Position numbers and translations under genes: made by a program. Shown here in pieces: positions 26,401 through 34,264 of a stretch of 64,000 bases of DNA (within the stretch, counting starts at the first letter, position 1; each line of letters opens with the position of its first letter). Origin of the DNA: Candidatus Poribacteria bacterium (GTDB taxonomy: Bacteria > Poribacteria > WGA-4E > WGA-3G); assembly GCA_022821065.1 (NCBI GenBank), contig JAJEEK010000056.1, positions 1 to 64,000 of the forward strand, in the 5' to 3' direction. The notes beneath the pieces were generated by a model. The model searched no databases and had not been told where the DNA came from. It saw only the letters and a list, made by a program, of their open reading frames with translations.

Positions 26401-27618
26401 GCATTTTTTCCGCGCGGATCTGGCGATTACCAAGATTTTTTCCCTGTTACGCTGGGGCAAGGCAAAAATGTTTTATTCGTCGCACTTGACAATCATGGAC
26501 ATGGTAGCTTTAGCGGATTTTTTGGATTCGCACCCGACACAAAATATGCTGTGTTCAATCCGAGTATCAGGTTTGTCTTTTCTATAGAAACAACGCACTT
26601 TGAAGTTGGAGATACGTTCACGCTGCATCTCGATGGAGAAAATGTTTCTAATTTAGGTGGGTGGCAATCTGATATAACCTTTAATCCGGCAGTACTAAAA
26701 GCGAATCAGGTAACCGAAGGCGATTTTCTGAAGCAAAATGAGGGAGATACCTTCTTTCAAACGGGTACAATCAATAATAAAACGGGTAAAATCACCGGTT
26801 TAAAAACAGTACGACTTTCGCGAGATAGGGTAGGGCGACAAGGTAGGCTGTTCTCGGTAGAATTTACCGCCATCGGAAATGGTGAAAGCCGATTAACGCT
26901 GGCTAACTTTCAGGCGGGTTCTCAAAGAGGCGAAACAATCCCTGTTATCCCGCCCGAACTGAGCATTGCTGTCGGTCCCGATGAACCTACCGGACCGGCG
27001 TGGGATGTGAATTCCGATGGGATTACGAACGTTTTGGATCTGATTCTCGTGGCACAACACTTGGGTGAAGATGCGTCCGCTAACCCGCAATCTGACGTCA
27101 ACGGCGACGGCACGATTAATGTCTTAGACCTGATCGTTGTCGCACAACATTTAGGGGAATCAACCAACGCCGCCGCACCTGCCAACCTTGCCATAGAAAG
27201 TTTGGAATTGGAGCCAGCAACGCTTCAATCTTGGATCGCGCAGGCAGAGGTTGCGAATGACGGCTCACTTGCGTTTCAGCACGGAATAGGGAATCTCCAA
27301 CGGCTTTTGGCATCGCTGCTCCCCGAAGAGACAGCGTTGCTGCCGAACTACCCGAACCCGTTCAATCCAGAGACGTGGATACCGTATCATCTTGCGGAGC
27401 CTGCGGATGTCACGGTGCGTATCTATGCTGCAGGAGGTGCGTTAGTGCGGACGTTAGCGTTGGGGCATCAGTCTGCGGGTATCTATGAGAATCGGAGTCG
27501 GGCGGCGTATTGGGATGGCAAGAATGTGTACGGTGAATCTGTGGCGAGTGGTGTCTATTTCTATACGCTTACTGCCGGTGATTTCACAAAGACGCGCAAA
27601 ATGTTGATAAAAAAATAA
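23413..27618 (+). CDS. Secreted haem-c / LRR / cohesin / dockerin surface protein
   Basis: 1401 aa. Signal peptide ends near STAHAQ (residue 25). Haem-c motifs are CLGCH (40-44), in a Planctomycete-type cytochrome domain, and CIGCH (405-409). Leucine-rich repeats span about 570-870. The VKVWLNGELVH sandwich domain shared with the previous gene spans about 876-1050. A cohesin-like domain follows at about 1053-1186 (FEVGDTFTLHL...GGWQSDITFNP), then a dockerin pair at about 1196-1250 (DVNSDGITNVLDL, DVNGDGTINVLDL). The C-terminal sorting domain starts NYPNPFNPETWIPY (about 1310). AAGGAG precedes the ATG. Role unknown; extracellular redox or adhesive scaffold is inferred. Confidence 0.88.
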   Translation: MKTHKYISLVILTFVILGFSTAHAQDNLAQEVYTIFQQNCLGCHGEHGAFTEDLIIDRAALIASGTIVPRNPNASAFLTRLIEDTPTKPRMPWGLPALSDDAIETIRRWIQAGAPDWEVQYDVDFITTDTMLGTIQAHLGTLSAFDRPFARYFTLTHLYNAGESPEALDAYKIALSKLVNSLSWGFEIINPQPIDLGETIFYVDLRDYEWDIRNEAWTQIEREYPYSIAFNPETQAGLHEKLVTLREEMDCEVPFVHVDWFLANASLPPLYHEILDLPETDRELERELSIDVERNLQSAPGVRVWRAGFNDSGVSNNNRVVERHTSRYGAYWKSYDFAGSVGTQNIFTHPLSFEADGGEVVFNLPNGLQGYYISDASGNRIDEAPTDIVSNPAASNPAVRNGLSCIGCHTEGMKTFEDEVRAVIVQGPDGPTKDQGLRLYVEQSVMDALVAEDTERYREALEATGGVFGGIEPVHRFYEEYQGPVDAAHAAAAVGLETEVFLQEISDKQRLRSLGLAGLLDGGDVSRDAWTSSFTEVISALNSPDDTVTPPVDPGADLRPGDLVTIPDPNLRTVIEAALGKAPRALITAADMARLTRLDADDAGIGNLTGLEAATQLERIEFRHNTISDLSPLRGLIRLNNIKLRGNRITDVSPLAGLINVDWLGLEENEITDLSPLKDLIKLTGIGISSNPVSDVSPLASLISLERINAWNTPISDFSTLANARRLRWIEFGNNRAITALPSLKGLKTLRRLEVHNCSISDLTALAELTQLEWLELINNLISDISPLRNLRGLEHLNLDANVISDVSPLAQLTRLELLYLENNVIWDVSPLVDLTNLERLDLRNNSVSDFSFLEGLPDETFVRMEGNPGFPSGGKKITGPWLWAIVPGTRLDERTDFLARATRGAATEIKVATNGAKEGKAVGNSMWTLHSLSATGGNNINRMTDALGWGTGSEIYDHTVYGSVVLDSPEEQQTTMFVGSSDAVKVWLNGELVHQAFFPRGSGDYQDFFPVTLGQGKNVLFVALDNHGHGSFSGFFGFAPDTKYAVFNPSIRFVFSIETTHFEVGDTFTLHLDGENVSNLGGWQSDITFNPAVLKANQVTEGDFLKQNEGDTFFQTGTINNKTGKITGLKTVRLSRDRVGRQGRLFSVEFTAIGNGESRLTLANFQAGSQRGETIPVIPPELSIAVGPDEPTGPAWDVNSDGITNVLDLILVAQHLGEDASANPQSDVNGDGTINVLDLIVVAQHLGESTNAAAPANLAIESLELEPATLQSWIAQAEVANDGSLAFQHGIGNLQRLLASLLPEETALLPNYPNPFNPETWIPYHLAEPADVTVRIYAAGGALVRTLALGHQSAGIYENRSRAAYWDGKNVYGESVASGVYFYTLTAGDFTKTRKMLIKK

Positions 27619-27834
27619 GATGTTTAATTCCTCAAAAAATAGACAGATTCCAATCTATCCTACAATATCGTCTCCAAAACTCTGGACATCTGACGATTTT
27701 TATGATATTCTATGCCAAGAAAGATACGACTATTCATCGCAAATTTGAGAAAGCTGCCTCGCGTATGAAAGAAAGTGCTTCTGAACCCTGTTCACACATT
27801 CAGATCAGCGATGTTCCTTTGATTACAGTAACAC
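27619..27834. other. Gap without a supported gene
   Basis: A 50-codon ORF (27702-27854) reads into MITE copy 3 and matches nothing I know. The stretch may be decayed coding sequence. Confidence 0.4.
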
Positions 27835-27954
27835 AGGACTTACGCAATTTTTGATTGTAGGTGGTTGTGGTAAATGAAATTTTTCGGAAAACACAGCGTT
27901 CTGGCAGCACAAACTAACAGTTTGTGGTACAAAAGAGCATCATACGTAAGTCCT
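27835..27954 (+). mobile_element. MITE-like element, copy 3
   Basis: 120 bp, ends AGGACTTACGCAATTTTTG and CATACGTAAGTCCT, internal hairpin CACAAACT-AAC-AGTTTGTG. It lies 15 bp before a hicA remnant. Confidence 0.82.
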
Positions 27955-27969
27955 AAGTAACAATCTAAC

Positions 27970-28122
27970 ATGGCCATCAATTACAGTCGGTTACGTTCAC
28001 TTAGAGCACGAAAATTGATACGCGCTTTGAAAAAAGATGGTTTTTATGAAGAAAGAAGCAACAACATTAACACTCCCACCCACAATAATTACAGGTGCAG
28101 GGGCATCCGAGAACGTCGGTGA
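27970..28122 (+). pseudogene. Truncated hicA-like toxin remnant
   Basis: Not in the ORF track. The frame from ATG 27970 reads MAINYSRLRSLRARKLIRAL then KKDGFYEER, which matches the start of HicA/YcfA mRNA interferases. After about 29 codons similarity ends, and the frame runs through alcohol dehydrogenase sequence to a stop at 28122. The RxSHxxY catalytic-His region of HicA is missing, and no hicB is next to it. The junction (about 28055) coincides with the first codons of the following gene, so that gene appears to use hicA-derived DNA for its start. Confidence 0.6.
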
Positions 28123-29215
28123 ACAGGCGCAACGGCTGAGCGCGACGAGCGCACTCATCGTAACCGATCCGGGAATCGCCAAAATCGGATATGCCGATAA
28201 GATTGCCCAAAATTTACACGCTGCTGGAATCCGGACGACCTGCTTCTCCGATGTTACACCCGATCCGACTTTACAGAACGTGCAAGACGGACGCAAGCAA
28301 TACACTGATGAAGCATGCGACCTGATTGTGAGTGTCGGGGGTGGCAGCGCGATTGACTGCGGCAAAGGCATCGCCATGAAACTGACCAACGATGGCGATT
28401 TTGCCGATTACATGGGCGTTGATAAAGTTCCGAATCCGGGGGCCCCCTTGATTGCAATACCGACGACAGGCGGTACAGGCAGCGAAGTCTCCAAAGTTAC
28501 CGTTATCACCGACACCGATCGGAATGTCAAGATGATGCTCAGTAGTGTGTGTCTATTGGCACACGTTGCGATTGTGGATCCTATGCTGTCGCTCACAACG
28601 CCACCGCATCTAACGGCGGCGGTCGGCGTTGACGCTTTGACACACGCGATAGAGGCGTACATCTCCAAACGCGCGCAACCCATCACGGACGCACTCGCAT
28701 TGAAGGCAGTTGAGATGATTTCCGGGTCGCTACGGCAGGCGTGGGCAGATGGCGAAAACATCTCCGCACGCACGGATATGATGATCGGTGCATCTATCGC
28801 AGGGATGGCGTTCAGTAATTCCTCTGTGGCACTGGTTCACGGGATGTCGCGTCCGATCGGTGCGTATTTCCATGTTCATCACGGGTTGTCCAACTCGGTG
28901 CTGCTACGCGATGTGATGGCATTCAGTGTCGTCGGCGCGCCGGCGCGCTTCGCAGATATTGCCCGTGCGATGGGTGAACAGATTGACGGATTATCGCCTA
29001 TGCAGCAAGCAGACGCAGCGGTTGGTGCTGTTGAAAGGCTCGTCACCGATATTCAGATGCCGCGACTCGGCGAAATTGATAAAATTGACAAACAAAAATT
29101 CGAGGACGTTATTGAGCAGATGGCAGCGGATGCCATCGCAAGCGGGAGTCCTGCGAACAATCCGAGGCAGGCGACTGCTGAAGATATCGTTGCCCTATAT
29201 CGTCAGTGTTTTTAA
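28037..29215 (+). CDS. Iron-containing alcohol dehydrogenase
   Basis: Group III (Fe-ADH) NAD(P)-dependent oxidoreductase, 392 aa. VSVGGGSAIDCGKG is the nucleotide/phosphate loop, AIPTTGGTGSEVS is the conserved core, and metal ligands lie in GVDALTHAIEAY, LVHGMSRPIGAYFHVHHGLSN. Two in-frame ATGs compete (28037 and 28046), neither with a good SD. The first 8-9 codons come from hicA remnant DNA, so the ancestral N-terminus was probably replaced. It is followed with a 9-bp track overlap by a 2-hydroxyacid dehydrogenase. The substrate is unknown. Confidence 0.92.
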   Translation: MVFMKKEATTLTLPPTIITGAGASENVGEQAQRLSATSALIVTDPGIAKIGYADKIAQNLHAAGIRTTCFSDVTPDPTLQNVQDGRKQYTDEACDLIVSVGGGSAIDCGKGIAMKLTNDGDFADYMGVDKVPNPGAPLIAIPTTGGTGSEVSKVTVITDTDRNVKMMLSSVCLLAHVAIVDPMLSLTTPPHLTAAVGVDALTHAIEAYISKRAQPITDALALKAVEMISGSLRQAWADGENISARTDMMIGASIAGMAFSNSSVALVHGMSRPIGAYFHVHHGLSNSVLLRDVMAFSVVGAPARFADIARAMGEQIDGLSPMQQADAAVGAVERLVTDIQMPRLGEIDKIDKQKFEDVIEQMAADAIASGSPANNPRQATAEDIVALYRQCF

Positions 29216-29232
29216 ATTACAAAGGAAAAATC

Positions 29233-30192
29233 GTGAACAGACTTAAAATTGTCGTCCCGGGTGATTCACCCCCGCAAATTCAAGGCTCACCGCATCTGGA
29301 ACGCCTGAAACCCTACGGCGATGTTGTCCTTTATACCGACCGACCCGAAACACAAGAAGAGAAAATTCGACGTGCTGAAGATGCCGACATCCTTATCAAC
29401 TCGCGCGGGATCGTCAAGTGGCCCGCGGAAATCCTACGCCAACTCCCCAAACTCAAGTTAATCTCGCTCTGCTCCATCGGCACCGATATGATTGGACTTG
29501 AGGAGGCGAAAAAGCGCGGAATTACCGTCTGTAACCAACCCGGACGCACCGCGCCAGTCGTTGCAGAACACGGGTTCGGACTGATGTTTGCACTCGCCAA
29601 ACGGGCGGCGTTCCTGACGGTTTCCATGAAAGCGGGAGGCTGGCCCCGGATGGATAACATCTATCTTCAAGGCAAAACTTTAGGCGTTATCGGCACCGGA
29701 CATATCGGTGCAGAGATGGCCCGCCTGGGACGCGCCATTGGGATGGACGTTATCGCGTGGACGTACAACCCGTCAGCAGCGCGCGCTGAAACGTTGGGCG
29801 TTCGGTTTGTTGAATTGGATGAACTTCTCCAGACTGCCGATGTCGTGAGTTTGCACGTCAGGTTGACAGAGGAGAGCCGCCATCTCATTGGCGAACGGGA
29901 ATTCGGGTTAATGAAACCGGGCGCGCTCTTAATCAATGTCGCGCGTGGTGGTGTGCTTGACACCGACGCACTCATCCGCTCACTAAACAGCGGACACCTC
30001 GGCGGTGCTGCAATCGATGTCTATGACCAAGAACCGCTCCCGTCGAACCACCCACTTTTGGCATGTGAGCAGGTGATTCTGACACCGCATTGTGCAGATA
30101 TGACCCCCGAAGGTGTCGAACTTCTGAACGAGGGCGCCGTAGACAATATCATTGCCTTTCTCGAAAGCACACCACAAAATGTTGTTGTCTAA
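29233..30192 (+). CDS. D-isomer-specific 2-hydroxyacid dehydrogenase
   Basis: NAD-dependent dehydrogenase, 319 aa from GTG 29233. That start has AAAGGA 6 nt upstream; the track start (29206) overlaps the previous gene. GVIGTGHIGAEMA is the Rossmann motif. The catalytic Arg is in NVARGGVLD, Glu in DVYDQEPLPSNHP and His in TPHCADMTPEG. It reduces a 2-keto acid or the reverse; 3-phosphoglycerate-dehydrogenase-like and glyoxylate-reductase-like enzymes share these motifs. It is probably co-transcribed with the Fe-ADH upstream and HyuA downstream. Confidence 0.92.
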   Translation: MNRLKIVVPGDSPPQIQGSPHLERLKPYGDVVLYTDRPETQEEKIRRAEDADILINSRGIVKWPAEILRQLPKLKLISLCSIGTDMIGLEEAKKRGITVCNQPGRTAPVVAEHGFGLMFALAKRAAFLTVSMKAGGWPRMDNIYLQGKTLGVIGTGHIGAEMARLGRAIGMDVIAWTYNPSAARAETLGVRFVELDELLQTADVVSLHVRLTEESRHLIGEREFGLMKPGALLINVARGGVLDTDALIRSLNSGHLGGAAIDVYDQEPLPSNHPLLACEQVILTPHCADMTPEGVELLNEGAVDNIIAFLESTPQNVVV

Positions 30193-30232
30193 TAGCCATC
30201 AGCAATCAGCAGTCAGCGAAAGAAATCAGTCA
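30193..30232. repeat. Short-word repeat before hyuA
   Basis: CCATCAGCAATCAGCAGTC is part of the window-wide word-repeat family (GGCTGAT, CAGTCAGC). A second repeat-like run, AGCGAGCGTAGCGAACGCC, lies inside the start of hyuA. Confidence 0.5.
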
Positions 30233-32347
30233 ATGCACAACCACCACACAGTCTTTTTAGCCGAAAGCGAGCGTAGCGAACGCCCTGATAGCTTCCGAGA
30301 GCCAGAAAAAAATATCGGTGTTGATACGGGCGGCACTTTCACGGACATCGTGATGCGTATTAACGGCGACCTATTGACGCACAAAGTCCTCTCCACACCG
30401 CAGAATCCAGCACACGCCGTGATACAGGGTGTCCGTGAGATATTACATCTGCACAATACCGATGCTGAACATCTTGAGATCGTCCACGGTTCGACTGTCG
30501 CAACCAATGCGCTGCTTGAGCGTAGAGGGGCGCGCATTGCCCTCGTCACAACGAAAGGTTTTGAGGACATTTTAGAGATAGGCAGACAGACGCGCGCATC
30601 GCTCTACGATTTCTTCGTTGAACGTCCGGCACCGCTCGTCCCTGCCGATAGACGGTTCGGTATATCGGAGCGGACACTGCACACAGGCGAAATCCAGACC
30701 GAGATTGAAACCACTGATTTGAACGCACTGGCATCCGAACTCGCGACGTTGGAATTGGATGCTATCGCGATCTGTTTCCTCTTTGCCTACGTCAACCCAC
30801 AAAACGAACAGATTGTTGCATCGCACCTCGCGAAACTGGGGATACCGATTTCATGCTCACACGAAGTGCTATCCGAATACCGTGAGTATGCGCGTTTCAG
30901 TACCACCGTTGCGAATGCGTACATCCGTCCTACTTTGGAACGACATCTCTCTACATTGACAAATTCTGATCAGTTTCCAGCGTCCTTTCGCTTGATGCTT
31001 TCCAACGGTGGCTGCGTTTCTGTGAAAAATTTTGAAGCTGCTGGTATCCGGACGGTTCTTTCGGGTCCCGCAGGCGGTGTGCTCGGGGCATATCAGATCG
31101 CCAAAACTGCTGGCTATGACCAGATTATCACGTTTGATATGGGCGGCACTTCGACAGATGTGAGCCTCTGCAATAATGGTATCTCGCTCACGACGGAGAG
31201 CACGATTAGCGGACTCCCGATTAAGGTGCCGTTGATTGACATCCATACCGTCGGTGCGGGGGGTGGCTCTATCGCAACTGTGGATGCGGGGGGTGCATTG
31301 CGCGTTGGACCGGAGAGTGCCGGTGCGGATCCCGGTCCAATCTGCTATGGGAACAGTGGAGAGGAGATCACAGTGACCGACGCGAACCTCTTTTTGGGAC
31401 GCATCGCTGCGACCCAGTTTTTGGGGGGTGCGATGTCGCTTGATACCGATAAAGCCAGCACTTACATCGAAAAGTTTGCGGAGCGATTCGGTATCCCCGC
31501 GCTGCAAGTCGCTGACGGTATCCTCAAAGTTGCCAACGCAGCGATGGAACGTGCGATCAAGGTTATCTCCGTTGAACGTGGATTTGATACCCGCGATTTC
31601 ACGCTCGTCTCTTTCGGGGGTGCTGGCGGTTTGCACGCCGCATTTATGGCAGAAAACCTCGGTATCGGAACGGTGTTGATTCCACCAAACGGCGGTTTAC
31701 TTTCGGCTTACGGTATGCTCTTTGCGGATGTCGTCAAAGATTACTCGCAAACGGTACTATGGCGGCTTCGTACGGACAGCGAAATGCTTGTGGGCGAATT
31801 GAACGCTGGGTTTGACGAACTCTTAACTCGGGCAGAAAACGAGATGAAAGCGGAAGGGTTTCTCGCGGCGCAACTGAAAATTGACCGTTCATTTGATATG
31901 CGATATGAGGGGCAATCTTATGAACTCAATATCCCCTATTCTGACGAGCGGCGTGCCCAATCAAACAATAAGGGCTCGGCTATCCAGCCCCTACTGCTTG
32001 AGAGTTTCCATGCTGCGCACGCGCAGCGGTTCGGTTATGCACGGACCGACGCACCCGTTGAAATCGTCAACCTCCGACTGACAGCCACCGGCGAGACTGA
32101 CAAACCGCCCATTCAACTCTTGCCACTTGCGGATGCCGATGCGTCTGATGCGTTTACTGATCAAAATCCTGTCATATTTGAGGGTAAGGCACTCCGCACC
32201 GATTTCTATCGCCGCGAGATGTTACGACCGGGGAATCGAATTGCGGGGCCCGCGATCGTAACAGAATTTAGCGCGACGACTGTAATCCCTCCGAATTTTT
32301 CCGCTGTTGTTGACGCGTATCAGAATCTTATTTTGACCAGAAAATAA
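30233..32347 (+). CDS. Hydantoinase/oxoprolinase, HyuA-type subunit
   Basis: ATP-dependent hydantoinase A subunit, 704 aa from ATG 30233. The track start lies inside the previous gene. NIGVDTGGTFTDIV is the ASKHA-type ATP-binding start, followed by VHGSTVATNALLERRGAR, the HydA core (ITFDMGGTSTDVSLC, AGADPGPICYG) and GGAGGLHAAFMA. Family enzymes hydrolyse hydantoins or 5-oxoproline with a HyuB partner. No hyuB follows; an opposite-strand R-M system does. About 25 residues before the ATP-binding motif are repeat-derived (ESERSERPD), so the true start is uncertain. Confidence 0.9.
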   Translation: MHNHHTVFLAESERSERPDSFREPEKNIGVDTGGTFTDIVMRINGDLLTHKVLSTPQNPAHAVIQGVREILHLHNTDAEHLEIVHGSTVATNALLERRGARIALVTTKGFEDILEIGRQTRASLYDFFVERPAPLVPADRRFGISERTLHTGEIQTEIETTDLNALASELATLELDAIAICFLFAYVNPQNEQIVASHLAKLGIPISCSHEVLSEYREYARFSTTVANAYIRPTLERHLSTLTNSDQFPASFRLMLSNGGCVSVKNFEAAGIRTVLSGPAGGVLGAYQIAKTAGYDQIITFDMGGTSTDVSLCNNGISLTTESTISGLPIKVPLIDIHTVGAGGGSIATVDAGGALRVGPESAGADPGPICYGNSGEEITVTDANLFLGRIAATQFLGGAMSLDTDKASTYIEKFAERFGIPALQVADGILKVANAAMERAIKVISVERGFDTRDFTLVSFGGAGGLHAAFMAENLGIGTVLIPPNGGLLSAYGMLFADVVKDYSQTVLWRLRTDSEMLVGELNAGFDELLTRAENEMKAEGFLAAQLKIDRSFDMRYEGQSYELNIPYSDERRAQSNNKGSAIQPLLLESFHAAHAQRFGYARTDAPVEIVNLRLTATGETDKPPIQLLPLADADASDAFTDQNPVIFEGKALRTDFYRREMLRPGNRIAGPAIVTEFSATTVIPPNFSAVVDAYQNLILTRK

Positions 32348-32402
32348 TTGAATGTCTCTGAACAGTAGGTTGGATTCGCTGAGCCACATCCGGTATCGGT
32401 TT

Positions 32403-33143
32403 TCAAGATGTGGTATCTGCTGAATTGAATTTGACGATTTCCTCCCAAAGCATGTTACCTTCTGCATCACAATATTTTCCGATGAATTCAGCAGTAAACT
32501 TGTTAACGACTTTAGCATACTCTTGCATAAACTGTTCATTCTTTTCTTTCGCTTGATGTCCTAAAGGTTCAATGATGTCAGTATATAGGTTGTCATTACC
32601 TGAAATAAATTCCCAAAATTTTTGTCCGCACAACTTCAAGTAATCACCTTTATCTGGTTTTCGATCCTTTCCGTAGCAGCATCCATTGATTGCAACAACA
32701 TTCGTCAAGGCTCTATTCGTACCGAGGATTCGTTTAGCTTTCTTGAAGTTATCCCGCAACTTTGCGACTTGGCTGCTATTTCCCCAATTGGGTCCAGATT
32801 TGATTGATACAATGTATCTTATACTATCTTTTTCAAACTCTAAATCAATCCCTTCTGCTGCAGATTTCTGACCACCATATACCTGTGAGCAGATAAAAAT
32901 GGCAAGTTCCTCCAGAAACCCACCAAAAATTGTCTCTTCTTGCGAAGATAGATGAGCATTGAGAATAAATGTCACGAAATCTTGGGCGGTGTTAATATCT
33001 TTCGCCTTGAATAGATAAGGATTTTTTCGCTTGACAACATTCAGCAGTTTCAATTGTTGGAGACCCTCTAACCTTTTCTGATGAAAGACTTGAATGTTTG
33101 CTGCAACATAATCAGTGATCTCCTGTTGTGTAATGGATTGCAT
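32403..33143 (-). CDS. Type II restriction endonuclease, PmeII-like
   Basis: 246 aa from ATG 33143, chosen because GAAGAGGA lies 5-6 nt upstream; the track start is 15 nt earlier. It resembles the PmeII family throughout: KRKNPYLFKAK near the start, AEGIDLEFEKDSIRYIVSIKSGPNWGNSSQ in the centre (a likely PD-(D/E)xK site with D...E and IKSG), and GCCYGKDRKPDKGDY. It overlaps the end of the methyltransferase gene by 32 bp, so translation is probably coupled and the methylase is made first. The region is visibly AT-richer than its neighbours, which fits horizontal transfer. Confidence 0.85.
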   Translation of the reverse strand: MQSITQQEITDYVAANIQVFHQKRLEGLQQLKLLNVVKRKNPYLFKAKDINTAQDFVTFILNAHLSSQEETIFGGFLEELAIFICSQVYGGQKSAAEGIDLEFEKDSIRYIVSIKSGPNWGNSSQVAKLRDNFKKAKRILGTNRALTNVVAINGCCYGKDRKPDKGDYLKLCGQKFWEFISGNDNLYTDIIEPLGHQAKEKNEQFMQEYAKVVNKFTAEFIGKYCDAEGNMLWEEIVKFNSADTTS

Positions 33144-33981
33144 TTTGATCCTCTTCAAATAACTGATATTGTGTTGGCTTTATATTTTCCCGCGCTAGTT
33201 GATAATACTCCGGCAAAATTTCAATACCGACGGAATTTCTCAACAACTTTTGAGCAACTTGACACGTCGTACCAGAACCGGCAAACGGATCAAGCACCCA
33301 ATCATTTTCTTTCGTAAATAGTTTGATAAACCATTCGGGTAACACCTTGGGAAAAACGGCACTATGTTTGCGATTTCCTGTTTCCGTTGCTAAGTGCAAA
33401 ACGTTCGTCGGATATGCCATCTGTCGGTCCACCCAATTAGAGACGTTCTTCCCAAATCCGCTCCCTACTTTCGATGTATCCCGACTCTGGTCTGTCTTGC
33501 TGAGTTTCTTCAACCTTTTCTCTGCCCAATCGCCCATCGGCACCATCACTGCTTCTTGATACATATTGAACTTTCTACTTTTATTAAACTGCAAACATCT
33601 CTCCCAAGCATCTCTGAATCGGTTTGGCCATTTGCCTGGATAGCAGTTCTTCTTGTGCCAGACAAACTCTTCTGTCCATAACCATCCTTGCTTTTTCATT
33701 GCAAGTATCAATTCAATAACATAAGTATGCCGTTCCCCGTCAACAGCCTGCTCTTTGATATTTAGAATGAAGGTGCCAGATGGCTTGAGTACCCTTAAAA
33801 ATTCTGCAGCTCGAGGCATAAACCAAGCGACGTATTCATCGGGACTGATTCCTCCATACGTTTTGGAGCGGCGGTCCGCATACGGCGGAGAAGTCATAAT
33901 CAGATCGAATGAATCGGGGTCAAAATCGGCGAGTATCTCTAAGCAGTCCCCAAGATAAAGGTCTGTTTTTATCTCTGTCAT
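33112..33981 (-). CDS. DNA methyltransferase of the type II R-M system (beta class, probably N4-cytosine)
   Basis: SAM-dependent DNA methylase, 289 aa. The catalytic motif TSPPY (residues 30-34) comes before the SAM-binding motif DPFAGSGTT near the C-terminus, the beta-class order. Ser-Pro-Pro-Tyr is typical of N4-cytosine enzymes. A short variable target-recognition region lies between. It protects the recognition site of the endonuclease encoded downstream with a 32-bp overlap. No strong SD is seen before the ATG at 33981. Recognition sequence cannot be read. Confidence 0.92.
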   Translation of the reverse strand: MTEIKTDLYLGDCLEILADFDPDSFDLIMTSPPYADRRSKTYGGISPDEYVAWFMPRAAEFLRVLKPSGTFILNIKEQAVDGERHTYVIELILAMKKQGWLWTEEFVWHKKNCYPGKWPNRFRDAWERCLQFNKSRKFNMYQEAVMVPMGDWAEKRLKKLSKTDQSRDTSKVGSGFGKNVSNWVDRQMAYPTNVLHLATETGNRKHSAVFPKVLPEWFIKLFTKENDWVLDPFAGSGTTCQVAQKLLRNSVGIEILPEYYQLARENIKPTQYQLFEEDQNAIHYTTGDH

Positions 33982-34079
33982 CCAAAAATCTACCTTTGTA
34001 CGAAAGCATTTTACAGCATAATACCACGCTTTTGAAGCGAAGTCAAGCGGAAAACTTTACGCACCCATTCGCAAATTTC

Positions 34080-34108
34080 TTGACACAGCGTATCCGGTTT
34101 GATATACT
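34080..34108 (+). promoter_or_regulatory. Near-consensus sigma-70 promoter
   Basis: TTGACA (34080-34085), 17-bp spacer, TATACT (34103-34108). It would drive the enolase-superfamily gene at 34265 with a leader of about 150 nt. The leader contains AGCAG-CCCCG-CTGCT, a weak hairpin. Confidence 0.75.
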
Positions 34109-34264
34109 TTCGATTGGCAGAAATCGTCAAGAAGCAGCCCCGCTGCTAGAAAAATTAAAACCAATATCGCGTTGTCCGAAGATTAGATGAAATGGAGGAC
34201 GGCTTCAAGAAACGCACATCTATTAGCAACCGCACGCTATTTAACCGCAAGGAAAATTAAAAAC

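Noticed and set aside
27702-27854. 50-codon plus-strand ORF before MITE copy 3
   Set aside because: No SD, no known similarity, and it terminates inside the MITE; may be decayed coding DNA.
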